From Saccharum officinarum (lineage: Eukaryota > Streptophyta > Magnoliopsida > Poales > Poaceae), in NCBI GenBank assembly GCA_020631735.1, contig CM036159.1:21677511-21741510 (forward strand): DNA of 64,000 nucleotides, written 5' to 3'. A program made the translations under genes and the position numbers. Below, piece after piece: positions 25,301 through 36,620 of the stretch. The notes below the pieces were generated by a model, which saw only the letters and a list, made by a program, of their open reading frames with translations, was not told the DNA's origin and did no database searches. Each line of letters begins with the position of its first letter. Within the stretch, counting starts at the first letter, position 1.

Positions 25301-28300
25301 CAAAGCCCGATCATAGTACAGTTCAGCTAGAAATAAATTGCACAGTGCAGATCTGTCTTCAGCCCAGCCTCTAGTAAGTTTGTCCAGTTCAATGAACTTG
25401 ACAAAATAATCATGGAATGGCACTTTGAGATGAGACATCTCCTCAAGTAACATACAACCAATGTGATGAGGGCCAAAATTTTTGGATATCTTGCACAGAA
25501 ATTGCTTAAAATCATTTGCCTCCTCATCGGATGTATAGTTGAGAGTATCAGGATTTGAAGCATCGTCATTTCCAGAAAAATCAGCCTTTTCTACAGGATT
25601 TGGTCCTTTTAGAATAAATGATTCAAGAAACTGGGTCATAGCATGTGATATATCTTTACCATCAGATCCATTTTCATCCTTTCCAGATTTGCGACTTCGC
25701 AGCCTCTCAAGGCGTGTGCTCCGTCTTTCATGAGGATGTTCCCTATCAGAATTAACATCTTTCTCTTTAACAGGAGTTTTGCAATCATGAAATGGCAGAA
25801 TCTCACCGTCATGGTGTGAATCATTTCCATTTCTACCAGCAGATTCCACACTTTTGATTGTATCTGTAGATATGACAACATCAATCATGTTATAAGCAAG
25901 CCCCTTGTCACTACTCTCACTGACTGAACACCTATCAACAGTATTTGCGCAATTATATTCACCAGCCTTCTCGTTGTTTGCACTTATGAAGCTTAGGATA
26001 CAGTCTAAAAGGGCCAACCATTTTGCTTCATTCAATTGTAATGTAGCACTCTGTTTACTCTTCTTTGTCCCTATTTCTTGACAGATTTCATCATCTACAG
26101 ATTTTCTTTTATTGGAAAAGATGAGTTTTGCATGCTTGGGTTCAAGTATGTCAATACCCCGAGGTGCAAAAGGTACTGGTTCAGCACATTCAATGGTCTT
26201 CTTCACATGTAAAGCACGATGATGTGATGGCCAACTCTTAAGTATTAAATTTGCTACAGAAAGGCATGCGACTTCATCACTTATTGCTATAAGCACCTCC
26301 AATAATTTCTCCATGCAGTTCCCTATAGAAGGCATGAGTAATAATTGTATAAGAAACCAAAATAGGTATCACAAGTGTGATAGATGAACTGAATTTCAAC
26401 TATAAATCTATAATAATGAGTAAAAAAGAGTATCATACAGTTGTTTGGGCTGCATACAAGCCCTTGCTCAAATGCCCATCTTGATACGCTCAGCAAACCC
26501 ATTGAACAAGAAAGCGTTCCCAGATGATTCCAGACAACTGAATCATTTGAATCAAGCTCTACAGCTTGTAGGTAACAATGAAGAGCATTATCATAGAACT
26601 CCAGACCTTGTTGAAGGAAAACAGATGCAAGGTTTTTCAATGTCAAAAACCTGTGCAGTTGAAAAGTGTGTCAGCATTTTATCAGTAGAAGTTACTCAAT
26701 AGCCGACACCAGCCAAGTGAGTAATTATATGTATTTGGACAATAGAATGAAAGCATATTATTACAGGCACAGTAAGCTTATGATGCCGTTATGACATATA
26801 TCGAACCATAGGTCAATAACTACAAGGAAAAGGGATATCTTTTCAAACAAAAAAAAAGAGGAAAAATACCCTAAAAATATCATAACAAAATCATCAGAAA
26901 TTCACAAGGAAATAGGCACAAAATGAGCAGTTTCTTTCTTGTATAATACTACAACATTGCCTTATTTTGCATTTGTATTAAGTTTGTGCACCTAGGACAT
27001 AAATATTCAAATTATGATCACTTACAAGGCAAAATTGATCTTCCGAAGTCACTTATAGCAAGAAGGCTAGAATATCCCGTACCATAAAATTTAGAGGCAC
27101 CAGAGTTTTATGCAATTAAATTGTTTCGTGGATGGTCTTCCGTTTTGTATGTTACTTCAGTACTATGCCCAGCATTTAAACCAACAACCAACTAGATACA
27201 TCTTTACCATGAATAAAAAAGGTATGAGAGAAGAACACCTTAGCTGCAGCAAATGCTGATCACTGCCAATGTTATCAACCTGTTGAGTAAACTAATCGCT
27301 GTTATGGATTTGATAAGAAAACAACATATATATATATATATAAAAGGTGGCATTGCCTGAATGTTTGATATTAGTGGGTCCTTCAAAACATCCTCGAGAA
27401 GTTCACGAGCTTTTGCATAGTCTTTTTGTTGCAACTTGAGGAGTCCCTCATGGTACTTCTGAGAGAGCGCAAATTCCTGACAGCGTCAAAAGGAAATCTC
27501 AGTAACACAATGACATTGAAACAAGTATTTAGAGTGTTTGACACTGAATTCACTCTTGCCACAAGAAAAGAATTATCAGAATATACAAGTCAGATGTTAC
27601 TCGCTATTCAGCATTTTCTTATATCAACCTATACTTATCTAGAAATAACCATTAATAACTTGCACCCAACAGATCAATACATCATCCAACAAATTCATGA
27701 AAAAAGAACTGATAGGTAAAAAAAAATCACTCAACAACAACAATATATACATGGATTCTCTTCTCATGTGATAGGTACTCCCAATAATTGATATAGACAA
27801 AAGCTACAGAAAGGTGCTCAACATTATTGCTGCTGTGGTTAGGTGCTGCTATGGGTATACCCCTACCCCACCCAGCCCGCATTCAAAGAAAATTGAAGTG
27901 CTCCGTTCTTCAAAAGCACTAACAAAATCAAGGGCAGAGTGCATCATGTTTTGGAAATCAAAGACCACAAGTTCAGATTCCAATCCCCAGAAAACACTAG
28001 AAAAGGTAATTTTTGTTAACCAGACAACTCCTCACCTAATTAAACTATGAGTTCCTATTTTCCACCAATAATCCCCCCTAAAATATCAATAGTCACATGA
28101 GATCAATTGATTTTACAGAAGTTAAGATTTATGAACATAGAAATTAGGAGTACATTTGTTCATAAGAGATCTGATGTTCCCAACAAGAGTTTTTTGTTCA
28201 CTACAAGCACAATTTTAGTCAGATCTGAGCACATTTGTTCCTAAGAGATCTGAGGTTCCCAACAAGAACTGTTTTGTCCACTGCAAGCACAATTTTAGTC

Positions 28301-29589
28301 AGGTCGGAATACATTTGTTCCAAAGAGATCTCAGGTTCCCAACAAGAACTGTTTTGTGCACTGCAAGCACAATTTTAGTCAGATCAGAATACATGTTCCT
28401 AAGAGATCTGAGGTTCCCAATCAGAACTGTTTTGTTCAATACAAGCACATGATATATCCTTCAGATACCCCTCTTATCTGTGATAGTCTGTGCGACACTC
28501 GTGGCTTGCACAAAACAGTCTTTCCACGCATGTATCTCCTTCCACATAGAGAAAAGTAGCACTTGGTATAAACGTCTAACACAAGGCTCCTACATTCATA
28601 GTTGGCTCATTCAAAATCTCTACATCCACCCCTGATAAGAAATTGGCCGTGGACACTGTGTTTGTGTGCAGTGTCATATCCTGCTCAAACTTCTTAGACC
28701 TTCCCAGGTCAAAGTTCTTCGTCACAACCATTAATTTACTTTTTCTGCATGGATATCTCTGACGGCATCACCTTTTATACTGACATATACCTTGCAAAAC
28801 AGACCTAAGCGTGCAGCGAGAATTTTTATGAAAACAAATCCTAACACCACACTACCATACGTTTATCTGCATTTCACTCACAATAGAACTCATCATAAAG
28901 AATAGCATCTTAAATCTTAAAGACCTAACCACCTCTGCGCCGACCTACGTGACTAAGTCTACCAAAACTGCAGTACTGATAGATTAGTAAGAACTAAGAA
29001 CTAAGAACTATACACTTCAATATCCAAAATCACCAGTGTTGCTCCAACATGCAGTACTGATAGATGAGCGGCATTGAAAGTCAGCAGGTAGAGTGGCAAA
29101 CAATGCACATGGAACTGCCATGCCAGCTTAAATGTGGATTTTAGTGTTGCGATTTTCTGGATTTTATCCAGCAGTACACCAATAACAGGACGATTGTACT
29201 GCACAGCTCATGATCTCTCAACGGTGGCTTGACAGGGCAATAACGAAACAGTTCCGTCAGATGAAACACGATTGACCCAACACATTGCTTTCCACAAATC
29301 AGAAGCCCTAACTTATCCCCATCCAGAAGCTGAAGAAACAAACCACTAAAATTTTCGGGCGATGGCAAGTTCGGAGCGATAAGAGAGAAGGGAGGAGGAT
29401 ACCTACCTGAGCTTCTTTGGTGGGCGCGAGTGGCTCCCATTGGCCGCCGGAGTCGCTCTCGTTGATGGCCGCGATGGAGAACTGCGAGCGAGCGCGCGAG
29501 AGAGAAAGGGGTAAGACGAAAAGCAGCGACAAATTCGAACAGGGAGCAGGAGGTGTGTGGGGACGGAGTGTGAATGTGTGTCTCACCAT
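16239..29589 (-). CDS. CABIN1: Calcineurin-binding protein CABIN1-like (HIR complex TPR subunit)
   Basis: Orthologue-type of plant CABIN1, a large TPR protein of the HIRA/HIR histone H3.3 chaperone complex acting in the nucleus (family knowledge). Coding exons I joined by frame and GT-AG sites: 29589-29587, 29481-29407, 27476-27357, 27279-27239, 26650-26439, 26322-24386, 23283-23059, 22205-22058, 21933-21817, 21603-21404, 21294-21059, 20962-20749, 20665-20510, 20382-20225, 20143-19951, 18560-18175, 17943-17763, 17676-17447, 17372-16727, then either 16635-16531 (stop TGA, 1860 aa) or 16635-16569 plus 16462-16239 (1922 aa). All phases agree. Visible features: N-terminal [23 protein letters not shown] repeats around residues 35-180 ([29 protein letters not shown]), a basic stretch [13 protein letters not shown] near 350, acidic/serine-rich linkers, C-terminal [20 protein letters not shown] and an Ala/Ser/Gln-rich tail. 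Intron 3 has a GC donor. Introns hold a MITE, LINE tails and an 80-bp minisatellite. Confidence 0.92.
19634..19876. mobile_element. MITE in CABIN1 intron (GGGTGTGTTCACTTC ends)
   Basis: Starts GGGTGTGTTCACTTC and ends GAAGTGAACAAGGCC, flanked by TCG on both sides (19631-19633, 19877-19879). The interior (CTACTGTAGCA-like, GGCTCAAAAGATTCGT, ATGCAATTAGTT) matches the very common grass MITE with GTTTAGTT-type ends. Confidence 0.8.
22327..22700 (-). mobile_element. RTE-clade LINE 3' fragment with (GTT)n tail, in CABIN1 intron
   Basis: The minus strand encodes the RTE C-terminus: [35 protein letters not shown] and [10 protein letters not shown], then a 3' UTR and a GTT microsatellite (CAA run at 22328-22370). 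It is flanked by a 17-bp duplication CAACCCGTRATTAGCCT (22310-22326, 22701-22717, one mismatch). The same 3' end occurs at 33282 and 34480 in the neighbouring gene. Confidence 0.9.
22880..23013 (+). mobile_element. L1-type LINE 3' tail
   Basis: ATAATATAAAGATGCATAGC, CTCTCCTGCATGTTTGAG and a run of A at 23005-23013 match the 3' ends of the LINEs at 15220-15257 and 4600-4654. Heavily 5' truncated, within the same CABIN1 intron. The start is approximate. Confidence 0.6.
28151..28447 (+). repeat. 80-bp minisatellite, about 3.7 units, in CABIN1 intron 2
   Basis: Units begin at about 28152, 28231, 28311 and 28391. Each runs ACATTTGTTCCTAAGAGATC, TGAGGTTCCCAACAAGAACT, GTTTTGTTCACTRCAAGCAC, AATTTTAGTCAGATCAGAAT with scattered substitutions. 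The last is truncated. There is no conserved frame. Confidence 0.9.
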
Positions 29590-29926
29590 GGTCGGCGGCG
29601 CAGCGGACGGAGCCGCGGGAGGATCGCCGGCGACGAGGGCTCCAGCAGCGGGGAGTGCTCGCCGCCGGAAAACTGTTTCTCCCAAATAATTACGGAATTG
29701 CCACCGGGGGTTTTGTGTTGTGGAAGCTAGTCCGGTCGTCGGGTCGCAACATGCTCCATCCCGTAGCCAATGGGTCCTATTTAGAAGCACGTGCCGGACC
29801 CTAACCCGGTATGACACGACTCGATAACGCTTATAGGGCTTTTTGTTTGCTTCAAAGACGGAAAGCTTGCTTGGCCCAGGGCCCAGGCAATGAGGCCTAG
29901 TATTTCGATGGCTTAGGTCAATCTCA

Positions 29927-30153
29927 GGGTGTGTTTAGTTCGTGATTTTTTTTTTGACTTTGGCTACTATAGCACTTTCATTTGTATTTGTCAATTAATG
30001 TTTAATCATAGATTAATTAGGTTTAAAAGATTTATCTCGTAGTTTTCTACCAAACTATGTAATTAGTTTTTTATCCATATTTAATACTCCATACATGTAT
30101 CAAACATTCGATGTGACGGAGAATCTTGAAAATTTTTGAAACTAAACATGGCA
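29927..30153. mobile_element. MITE with GGGTGTGTTTAGTT ends
   Basis: GGGTGTGTTTAGTT at the left, AACTAAACATGGCA at the right, TCA on both flanks (29924-29926, 30154-30156). Same broad family as 19634-19876 and 60451-60693 (shared TATAGCACTTTCAT-, TTTAAAAGATTTATCTCG- and ATCTTGAAAATTTTTG-type interior). Confidence 0.8.
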
Positions 30154-30194
30154 TCAATGCTCTGGTCTGGTGGGATCCGGATTGTTACAACTTA

Positions 30195-30418
30195 GGGCCT
30201 GTTTGGATGTTAAAGTTAACAAACACTGTAGCACTTTCGTTTTATTTGACAAAAAGTTTCTAATTTTGGACTCATTAGGCTTAATAGATTCGTTTCGTAA
30301 ATTACTCCTAATCTGTGTCGATATGCATGCAATTAGTCTATATTTAGTACTTCATACATTTACCGCAACATTGATATGATGGGAGTTAAACTTTAACACG
30401 CTGTAACCACAAGGGGCC
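30195..30418. mobile_element. Tourist-like MITE with TTA duplication
   Basis: GGGCCTGTTTGGATG to ACCACAAGGGGCC with TTA at 30192-30194 and 30419-30421. A second, inverted copy of the same family lies at 58423-58633 in the intron of the amidotransferase-like gene. Confidence 0.85.
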
Positions 30419-30602
30419 TTACAAGCATATACTCATCCAGGTCGAAATGGCACCCTATCGCCACCGGCAACTGACATATGGACCCATATTATTGTGCCCC
30501 ACGTGCACAATCGCGCGAGCCCACACGTCAGATCTTCTTGTCTCGCAAGACAGCCCCGGCGCGTCACAAGAAGTGAAGAAACTGGGAAGTGCCCTCTCCG
30601 CC

Positions 30603-30609
30603 TATAAAA
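30603..30609 (+). promoter_or_regulatory. TATA box of the CHCH gene
   Basis: TATAAAA about 129 bp before the ATG, followed by CCGAACCCTAGCCC, a telo-box-like word common in promoters of plant mitochondrial and ribosomal protein genes. Confidence 0.7.
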
Positions 30610-30731
30610 CCGAACCCTAGCCCAGTGCCCAGGCCCTTCCGTAATCTCCTTGCCCGTTTGTGTCCTCTCTGTTCATTCGTTCCCCACCTCGCCCCGAGCC
30701 GTCACGCTAGGGTTTCGCCACCGCCGCCGCC

Positions 30732-33700
30732 ATGCCTCGCCGCAGCTCAGGTAACCGTCCCCTCTGGCGCCTCCTAGGGTTTCATTTAATTTCGATTCGG
30801 TTGTTCCTTGCGGTGACGGGTCAGGGATTGATTCGGTCGGTATGATGTTGTTGCTCGTTTGTGTTAGTATGTGCAAATTATATTGGGCTTGTGGGGGTAG
30901 GATTGTGATTTGCGCATGATTGCCATGTTTAGTTGCAGAAATAGCCGGATCTGTTTCTTGCGTTCAATGGGCTGGATCTCCGCCTGTTTAGATAATTGTA
31001 AGAAATGGGCGGGTGTTACGAATCGGCAGAGAACCGATTGCTTCTTGAATAACCGATTGCAGATACTCTCAATTCGCAGGCGGTTCAGACAGGGGCATAG
31101 AGCAAATCTGAATCCCCACGAGGGAAGGGTTATTTCCATTGATCCTTTCTCGTTCGGATTTCGAATAGATTTACATATACAATGTGTTTTCTTATGAGGT
31201 GTTTGGTATTTTCTGGAGAATTATTTACCTGGGTAGTGGATTGAATGTTATGAGTGTTGCATGTATGTAGCTGTGTTGTCAGTTGATAAGTGCCTCTTTG
31301 AGTAGCCATTACAGTCCCTGAGTACTGTCTTGGTTTAGTTAGGGGGCGCATAGCAATGGCCATCTGATGTCCACTCAGGCCTTTTGAGGGGGCACCTCAT
31401 CTGTCTTACCAAGAAGTGCCCCCAAGCAGCCCTAGACATTTATCTACATAATCACTGTTTGATTCATCATTCTCAATGCAATGTTGTTTCAGTTGTTTTT
31501 TTGGGACTATACCATATGCCTTTTTGAGTAGCCATCATAGTTGTATATACTATCTTGGTTTAGTTAGGAGGCACATAGAGATTCGTGGCAAAGTCACCTT
31601 GGTTGATCAGAGCAACACATCAAGCACTTGTTGGATGTGTTCTTTGAAAAACCTTACATTGTAGTGTCATCATCTTTCCTTTCTTTTTGGTGGTTCTTTG
31701 CTTATGAGGTTTATTGAATGGTAGACATGTAATGCAAAACACTCATAAGATTGCTTATGTAGTTGATTAGTATCAAGGATTCAGGGAGCAAAGCTTTCTG
31801 AATGTATTTGTTGTAGGACTGTGATCTCATTTGTAGGACTGTGATTTCGCATTCTAACTGGACTATTTTGGTAACATATGATGTGCCTCTCGAATAACCA
31901 GTTGCTTTGATTAGTATGTTTGCATTTGGTTCAGACAGGGGCACATAACAAATGGGATCATTTGAGGGAAGGGATCTTGTCTTTGTTCATCCCCTCTTAG
32001 ATTGATTCCTACAGTTACTGCTATTTTCATCATCATTATTATGTTGCTAGTGGAGGTGGAGGTTGTGGTTGTGCCAGCTTTATAGTATCATGGTTTTGTT
32101 AGCCTATGTTGTATCTATCTGTCTGCCATTATTATCTGCTGACTGTCGAGTTAAATTGTGTTTACGATAAACCATGCAGCTTTGTTTTTGTATTCTTTAT
32201 GCTTATTTTTTTCCCATTGTATTGGCAGGAAGGTTCGCCCCACGCCCGGCTCCACGTGCTGCTCCAGTGAGGAACCCACCACAGCCAGGTACTCAAGTGA
32301 TTCACATAGACGAGAAATATCTTTGGAACTGACATTCCCATGGTCCACATGTGTCTTTTGACTCTGCAGTATTATGTTGTGAATTTGTGGTACAAGTATG
32401 TAACTTTTGTTATGTTTTTGTATAACTGTATTTGTTCAATTGTTGAAAGTTCAGTTTGTTACTATAACAATGGTCATGACATAAATCTACCATAAGTTTA
32501 TATTAAAAATTGTTGATTGCATTGGAATCAGAGTTAATTGCGTTTCAGTTTATATAGGAATTACAGTTCATTGTGTTTTTATTGGAACTATAATTTTTGT
32601 TCCATTTCTGTTCCTAATGCTGACATATCAACTATTGTGGTACAAGCATAATTATTGCTTGCTTTGGAATTAGAATTAATTATGTTTCTGTTTATATTAG
32701 GATTACTGTCCATTGTGTTCATATTGGAATTAGAATTTGTTTTATATCTGTTCCTAATGCATCATCTTTTTTGGCAGCGCGCCAGGCTCCTCCTCCAGCT
32801 CCTGTTCGGGATGGTGGTGGCTCCATTCTTGGAGGAATCGGGTCCACCATTGCTCAAGGTAGGTATTCAAAGCTTGTTCTTTTCAGAATAGCTTCAGATA
32901 TAAACATTATTGTAATCCTTGAATTAATTTGAACGAACACTTTGTTTTAGGTATGGCATTTGGTACTGGTAGTGCCATGGCACACAGGGCTGTTGATGCT
33001 GTAATGGGTCCCCGGACCATTCAGCATGAGACTGTTGTCTCAGAGGCTGCTGCTGCTGCCCCTGCTGCTCCAGCGATGAACACTGATGCTTGCGGCATCC
33101 ATTCTAAGGCCTTCCAAGATGTATGTTCGCTTGCCACCTTATGCTGCTTAATGTTTCCTCAGTTTGGTGCATCAAACATTTGGTTACTCACTTCTGTGAT
33201 GTGGTAGTAAAGATTATGATGACTTATTTAGTTGTTGAAGAGCTGCATGTTGTCATTCAAATTTTGTTTGATGTTCGGTTGAGATGGTTTGGACATGTCC
33301 AACGGAGGCCTCTTGAGGCGCCGGTGCGTAGTGGAGTTCTAAAGCGGGCCGATAATGTAAAGAGCGGTAGAGGTCGACCTAAACTAACTTGGGACGAGTC
33401 CGTTAAGAGAGATCTTAAGGAGTGGAATATCTCTAAGGATTTAGCTATGGACAGGAGCGCTTGGAGATTGACAATCAACGTGCCTGAACCGTGACATCCT
33501 TTTGTCTTGTGCCATTTATGTCCCTTTATGTGTCTCCCTGTTTCTCGTCTCTTTTGGGTTTCATCTCTAGCCTACCCCAACTTGCTTGGGACAAAAGGCT
33601 ATGTTGTTGTTGTTCCTTCTACCATCGTGAAAACCTATGGCCCTTATCTGAAACATGTTCAGTTATTCAGTTAAATATTTTTGTTACTGTTAGGTGTCAT

Positions 33701-35185
33701 TACTTTTAGTCATGTGGTGGGCCTTGGAAAAGCACAAAGTCCCAACTAAGTACGTTACCCTCATCAATGATATGTACAGGGATGTGGTGACGTTTGTCCG
33801 AACATGTGATGGCGACACCAGTGACTTTCCAATTAAAATAGGACCGCATCAGGGGTCAGCTTTGAGCCCTTATTTATTTGCTTTGGTGATGGATGAGGTC
33901 ACAAGGGATATACAAGGTGATATCCCTTGGTGTATGCTCTTTGCTGATGATGTGGTGCTAGTTGACGACAGTAGGGCAGGGGTTAATAGGAAGTTAGAAC
34001 TATGGAGGCACACGTTAGAGTCGAAAGGGTTCAGACTTAGTAGGACTAAGACTGAGTACATGAGGTGCGATTTCAGCGCGACTAGGCATGAGGAGGGAGA
34101 CGTTAGCCTCGATGGGCAAGTGGTGGCCAAGAAGGATACTTTTCGGTATTTAGGGTCGATGCTACAAAAGGATGGAGACATTGATGAAGATGTTAGGCAT
34201 AGAATTTCAGCCGGCGTTGAAATGGCGTCAAGCTTCTGACGTCCTGTGTGACAAAAGGGTGCCTCAGAAGCTGAAAGGTAAGTTCTATAGGACGGGCATT
34301 CGCCCGGCGATGTTATACGGTGCTGAGTGTTGGCCTACAAAAAGGCGACATGTCCAGCAATTGAGTGTAGCAGAGATGCGTGTGTTGCGTTGGTGTTGTG
34401 GGCACACAAGGAGGGATAGAGTCCGGAACGACGATATTCGGGATAGGGTTGGGGTGTGGCACCAATTGAGGAGAAATTGATTCAACATCGGTTGAGATGG
34501 TTTGGACATGTCCAACGGAGGCCTCCTGAGGCGCCGGTGCGCAGTGGGGTTCTAAAGCGGGCTGATAATGTAAAGAGCGGTAGAGGTCGACCTAAACTAA
34601 CTAACTTGGGACGAGTCCGTTAAGATAGACCTTAAGGAGTGGAATATCTCCAAGGATTTAGCTATGGACAGGTGCGCTTGGAGACTGGCAATCAACGTGC
34701 CTGAACCGTGACCTCTTTCTGTTTTATGCCCTTTATGTCCCTTTACGTGTCTCTCTATTTCTCGTCTCTTTTGGGTTTCATCTCTAGTCTACCCCAACTT
34801 GCTTGGGACAAAATGCTATGTTGTTGTTGTTATTGTTGTTGTAGGGGTCATTACTTTTAGACGATGTTTGGTCTAATGTGATTGTGACATTGCTTAGTGA
34901 CTGTCAGTAGGCCAGTAGCGAGTGGTGCCTGTTTTTTTTTTTTCTCTTTTACTGAGCCTGCTGATCAAGATTAAATAGCAAGGGTATCATCGTTTTACAC
35001 TGTTGGCTCTGTTGAAATCATGTTAAGAATTGTCGACCTGCATTATGTATACTGATCTGATTATGTGTCCTCACTGGACTTATCGCTTGATGCAGTGTCT
35101 CAACAACTATGGCAGCGAGATCAGCAAGTGCCAGTTCTACCTTGACATGCTGAACGAGTGCCGCCGTGGTGGTGTGTCTGCCTAA
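30732..35185 (+). CDS. Twin-CX9C CHCH domain protein (CHCHD2/10, At12Cys type)
   Basis: Small mitochondrial intermembrane-space protein imported by the Mia40 disulfide relay (family knowledge). Five exons: 30732-30750, 32229-32288, 32778-32858, 32951-33120, 35096-35185; 420 bp, 139 aa, all introns GT-AG. The N-terminus is basic and proline/alanine-rich ([18 protein letters not shown]), fitting mitochondrial targeting. The middle has a glycine-rich hydrophobic segment ([20 protein letters not shown], about residues 40-60). The C-terminus has two CX9C motifs, [11 protein letters not shown] and [11 protein letters not shown], forming the coiled-coil-helix-coiled-coil-helix. The second cysteine of the first motif is the first codon of exon 5. 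Intron 4 (33121-35095) contains two RTE LINE fragments. It is divergently paired with CABIN1. Recognised from motif spacing; close in length to Arabidopsis At5g64400-type proteins. Confidence 0.93.
33282..33616 (+). mobile_element. RTE-clade LINE 3' fragment in CHCH intron 4
   Basis: Sense-strand C-terminal reading frame [20 protein letters not shown] to TINVPEP, stop, then CTTGCTTGGGACAAAAGGCT and GTTGTTGTT. Nearly identical to the tail at 22327-22700 (opposite strand). No clear flanking duplication found. Confidence 0.85.
33710..34846 (+). mobile_element. RTE-clade LINE, 5' truncated, in CHCH intron 4
   Basis: Flanked by a 14-bp duplication GTCATTACTTTTAG (33696-33709, 34847-34860). Encodes the RT from the fingers on: [33 protein letters not shown] and the catalytic [11 protein letters not shown], then [20 protein letters not shown], a frameshift near 34225, [14 protein letters not shown], and the C-terminus at 34480-34640 with a 4-bp insertion near 34600 that shifts the frame. 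Ends in (GTT)n at 34819-34842. Confidence 0.92.
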
Positions 35186-35471
35186 GCTACCTCTTCTGTT
35201 GGGATTATTCATGGATTCTCTTCTCTTTTCACTCATGGTATCTCATTAATAAGACACCTTGAAACTTTGAACCATCTCCACAGCTTGAAACATATGTAAC
35301 GTGACCGGTCCATCTTGTTGAAGCTATGGTTATGTTTTACTGTCGTGGGAGTAGTACATTTTGTTATCCCATATTGTTGGAACAGACTTCTGTCTCTGGG
35401 TCTCTGGTGATCATAAATATTCAAATGAACCAGTTATGTTGGAATATGTTGTGTTTTAATCTATCTATATT
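35186..35471 (+). other. 3' UTR and short flank of the CHCH gene
   Basis: AT-rich sequence with AATAAG at 35248 and other weak poly(A) words. It ends at the 9-bp target duplication of the next element. Confidence 0.5.
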
Positions 35472-36225
35472 GAGAAAGTCCACTACCGGCCCCTAAATTT
35501 GCGTCGCTGTGTCATCCCGGTTTTTAAACTCTCAAAACGGTCATCTAGGTACCTAAACTTTGGTTGGGTTTCACCAAGTCCTAACGGATCACCATGCGGG
35601 CCTAACTTGTTTAGCCGTGTCATTTTGGTCCTAAATGCCATGAACGACTAGGCTCAGCGTACTCTGGCCACCAGCCGCGCTGCTGACGGGCGCCCAGGCT
35701 CCCTCAGGCGAGGAGGCCACGATGGCTATGGCGTCATTGTTGCACCGGACTACACGCAGCTTGCCGCGCCTTCCTTCTTGCGGCGAGGCCAGAGAGGCTC
35801 AGCTCGTCTCCTGCAATCTCCACTGCCATGGATGAGCTCCTGCAGCTCCGCACACCAGCGAGCAAACCAGGATGGCACATCCCTGCTGTTGGTGTGCCAC
35901 CACACGGGCACCTCCGCAGGCAGGCCGCAGCGTGCACGCTTGATCATGGTTGGCCACCACGTCGGCTGATGATGACGATGAATCTGGTGCTGCCATCGTC
36001 GTGGAAGAGTTGTGGCCACGCCATGTGTTGTTGCTTTTCTGCCATGGTGTGCCTGGATGTCGTGTATGCTTTGCATTGCACATACCAGTATACGTAGCAC
36101 ATGTACCTACCACGCCATATAATACGATGCTCCGTATACGTCGCATCCCGTAGCGCTTGGATTGGTTCATGACGATGTTCACGACTGACGAGTGGCAACT
36201 CGCTGCCGTCCCCGTTATGCCCCGA

Positions 36226-36456
36226 CGGCAAGAAGCGGAGATGTGCTACTACCATGACGGCGGCATCACCAACGTCGACTACGGCGAGGAGCACATCATG
36301 GTACCCCGCCGAGTCGACATGGCGCACGCGCTCGTCCGCTCATACGTCCTGCTCGGCGACATGAAGCGCACCATGAAAAGGGTCGATGACATTTTCCAGC
36401 CGGAGGCCGTCGTGCGCGGCAGCGACTCACTCTCCGGCGATGGGCTTGAGATCGGC
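36226..36456 (+). pseudogene. Captured class I histone deacetylase fragments
   Basis: Open frame 36157-36468 contains CYYHDGGITNVDYGEEHIMV followed by PRRVDMAHALVRSYVLLGDM, matching the HDAC N-terminal pattern YxxDxxxxNVxxGxxHxMxPxRxxMxHxLVxxY. It is then joined to FQPEAVVRGSDSLSGDGL, which in HDACs (FQPxAVVLQCGADSLSGDRL) lies some 200 residues further on. The active-site histidines and zinc ligands between are missing, so this is not an enzyme. Confidence 0.75.
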
Positions 36457-36476
36457 AGCCATGCCTAATCCGTCAG

Positions 36477-36620
36477 CTACACGACCGAGAGGATGCAGCT
36501 GCTCAGCATGCTGCGGACGCCGTACGTCGCCAGGGACATGGCCGTGCCGAGGTCCTTCATATTCTCGGGGCTGGTCGTAGAAGATGGTGAGCAGGACGAA
36601 GATGGTGAGCGGCAGCTCGC
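36477..36620 (-). pseudogene. Captured NPF/PTR (nitrate-peptide transporter) fragment
   Basis: Minus-strand translation gives FYDQ, then (after one frameshift) ENMKDLGTAMSLATYGVRSM and LSSCILSVV, stop. This is the conserved region of NPF/PTR transporters where FYDQxPxxMxSLGTA precedes a transmembrane helix. About 40 residues only. Confidence 0.7.

Larger units (their letters stand above)
29590..30731. promoter_or_regulatory. Shared head-to-head promoter region of CABIN1 and the CHCH gene
   Basis: About 1.1 kb between two divergent start codons (29589 minus, 30732 plus). It contains both 5' UTRs and core promoters and has been expanded by two MITEs (29927-30153 and 30195-30418), which together make up about 40% of it. 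Confidence 0.7.

Noticed and set aside
29308..29817. 169-codon minus-strand open frame as a continuous CABIN1 first exon
   Set aside because: The known N-terminus begins at FSIAAIN preceded by Met; a GT-AG intron exactly restores ATG-TTC, so the continuous frame is a shadow.
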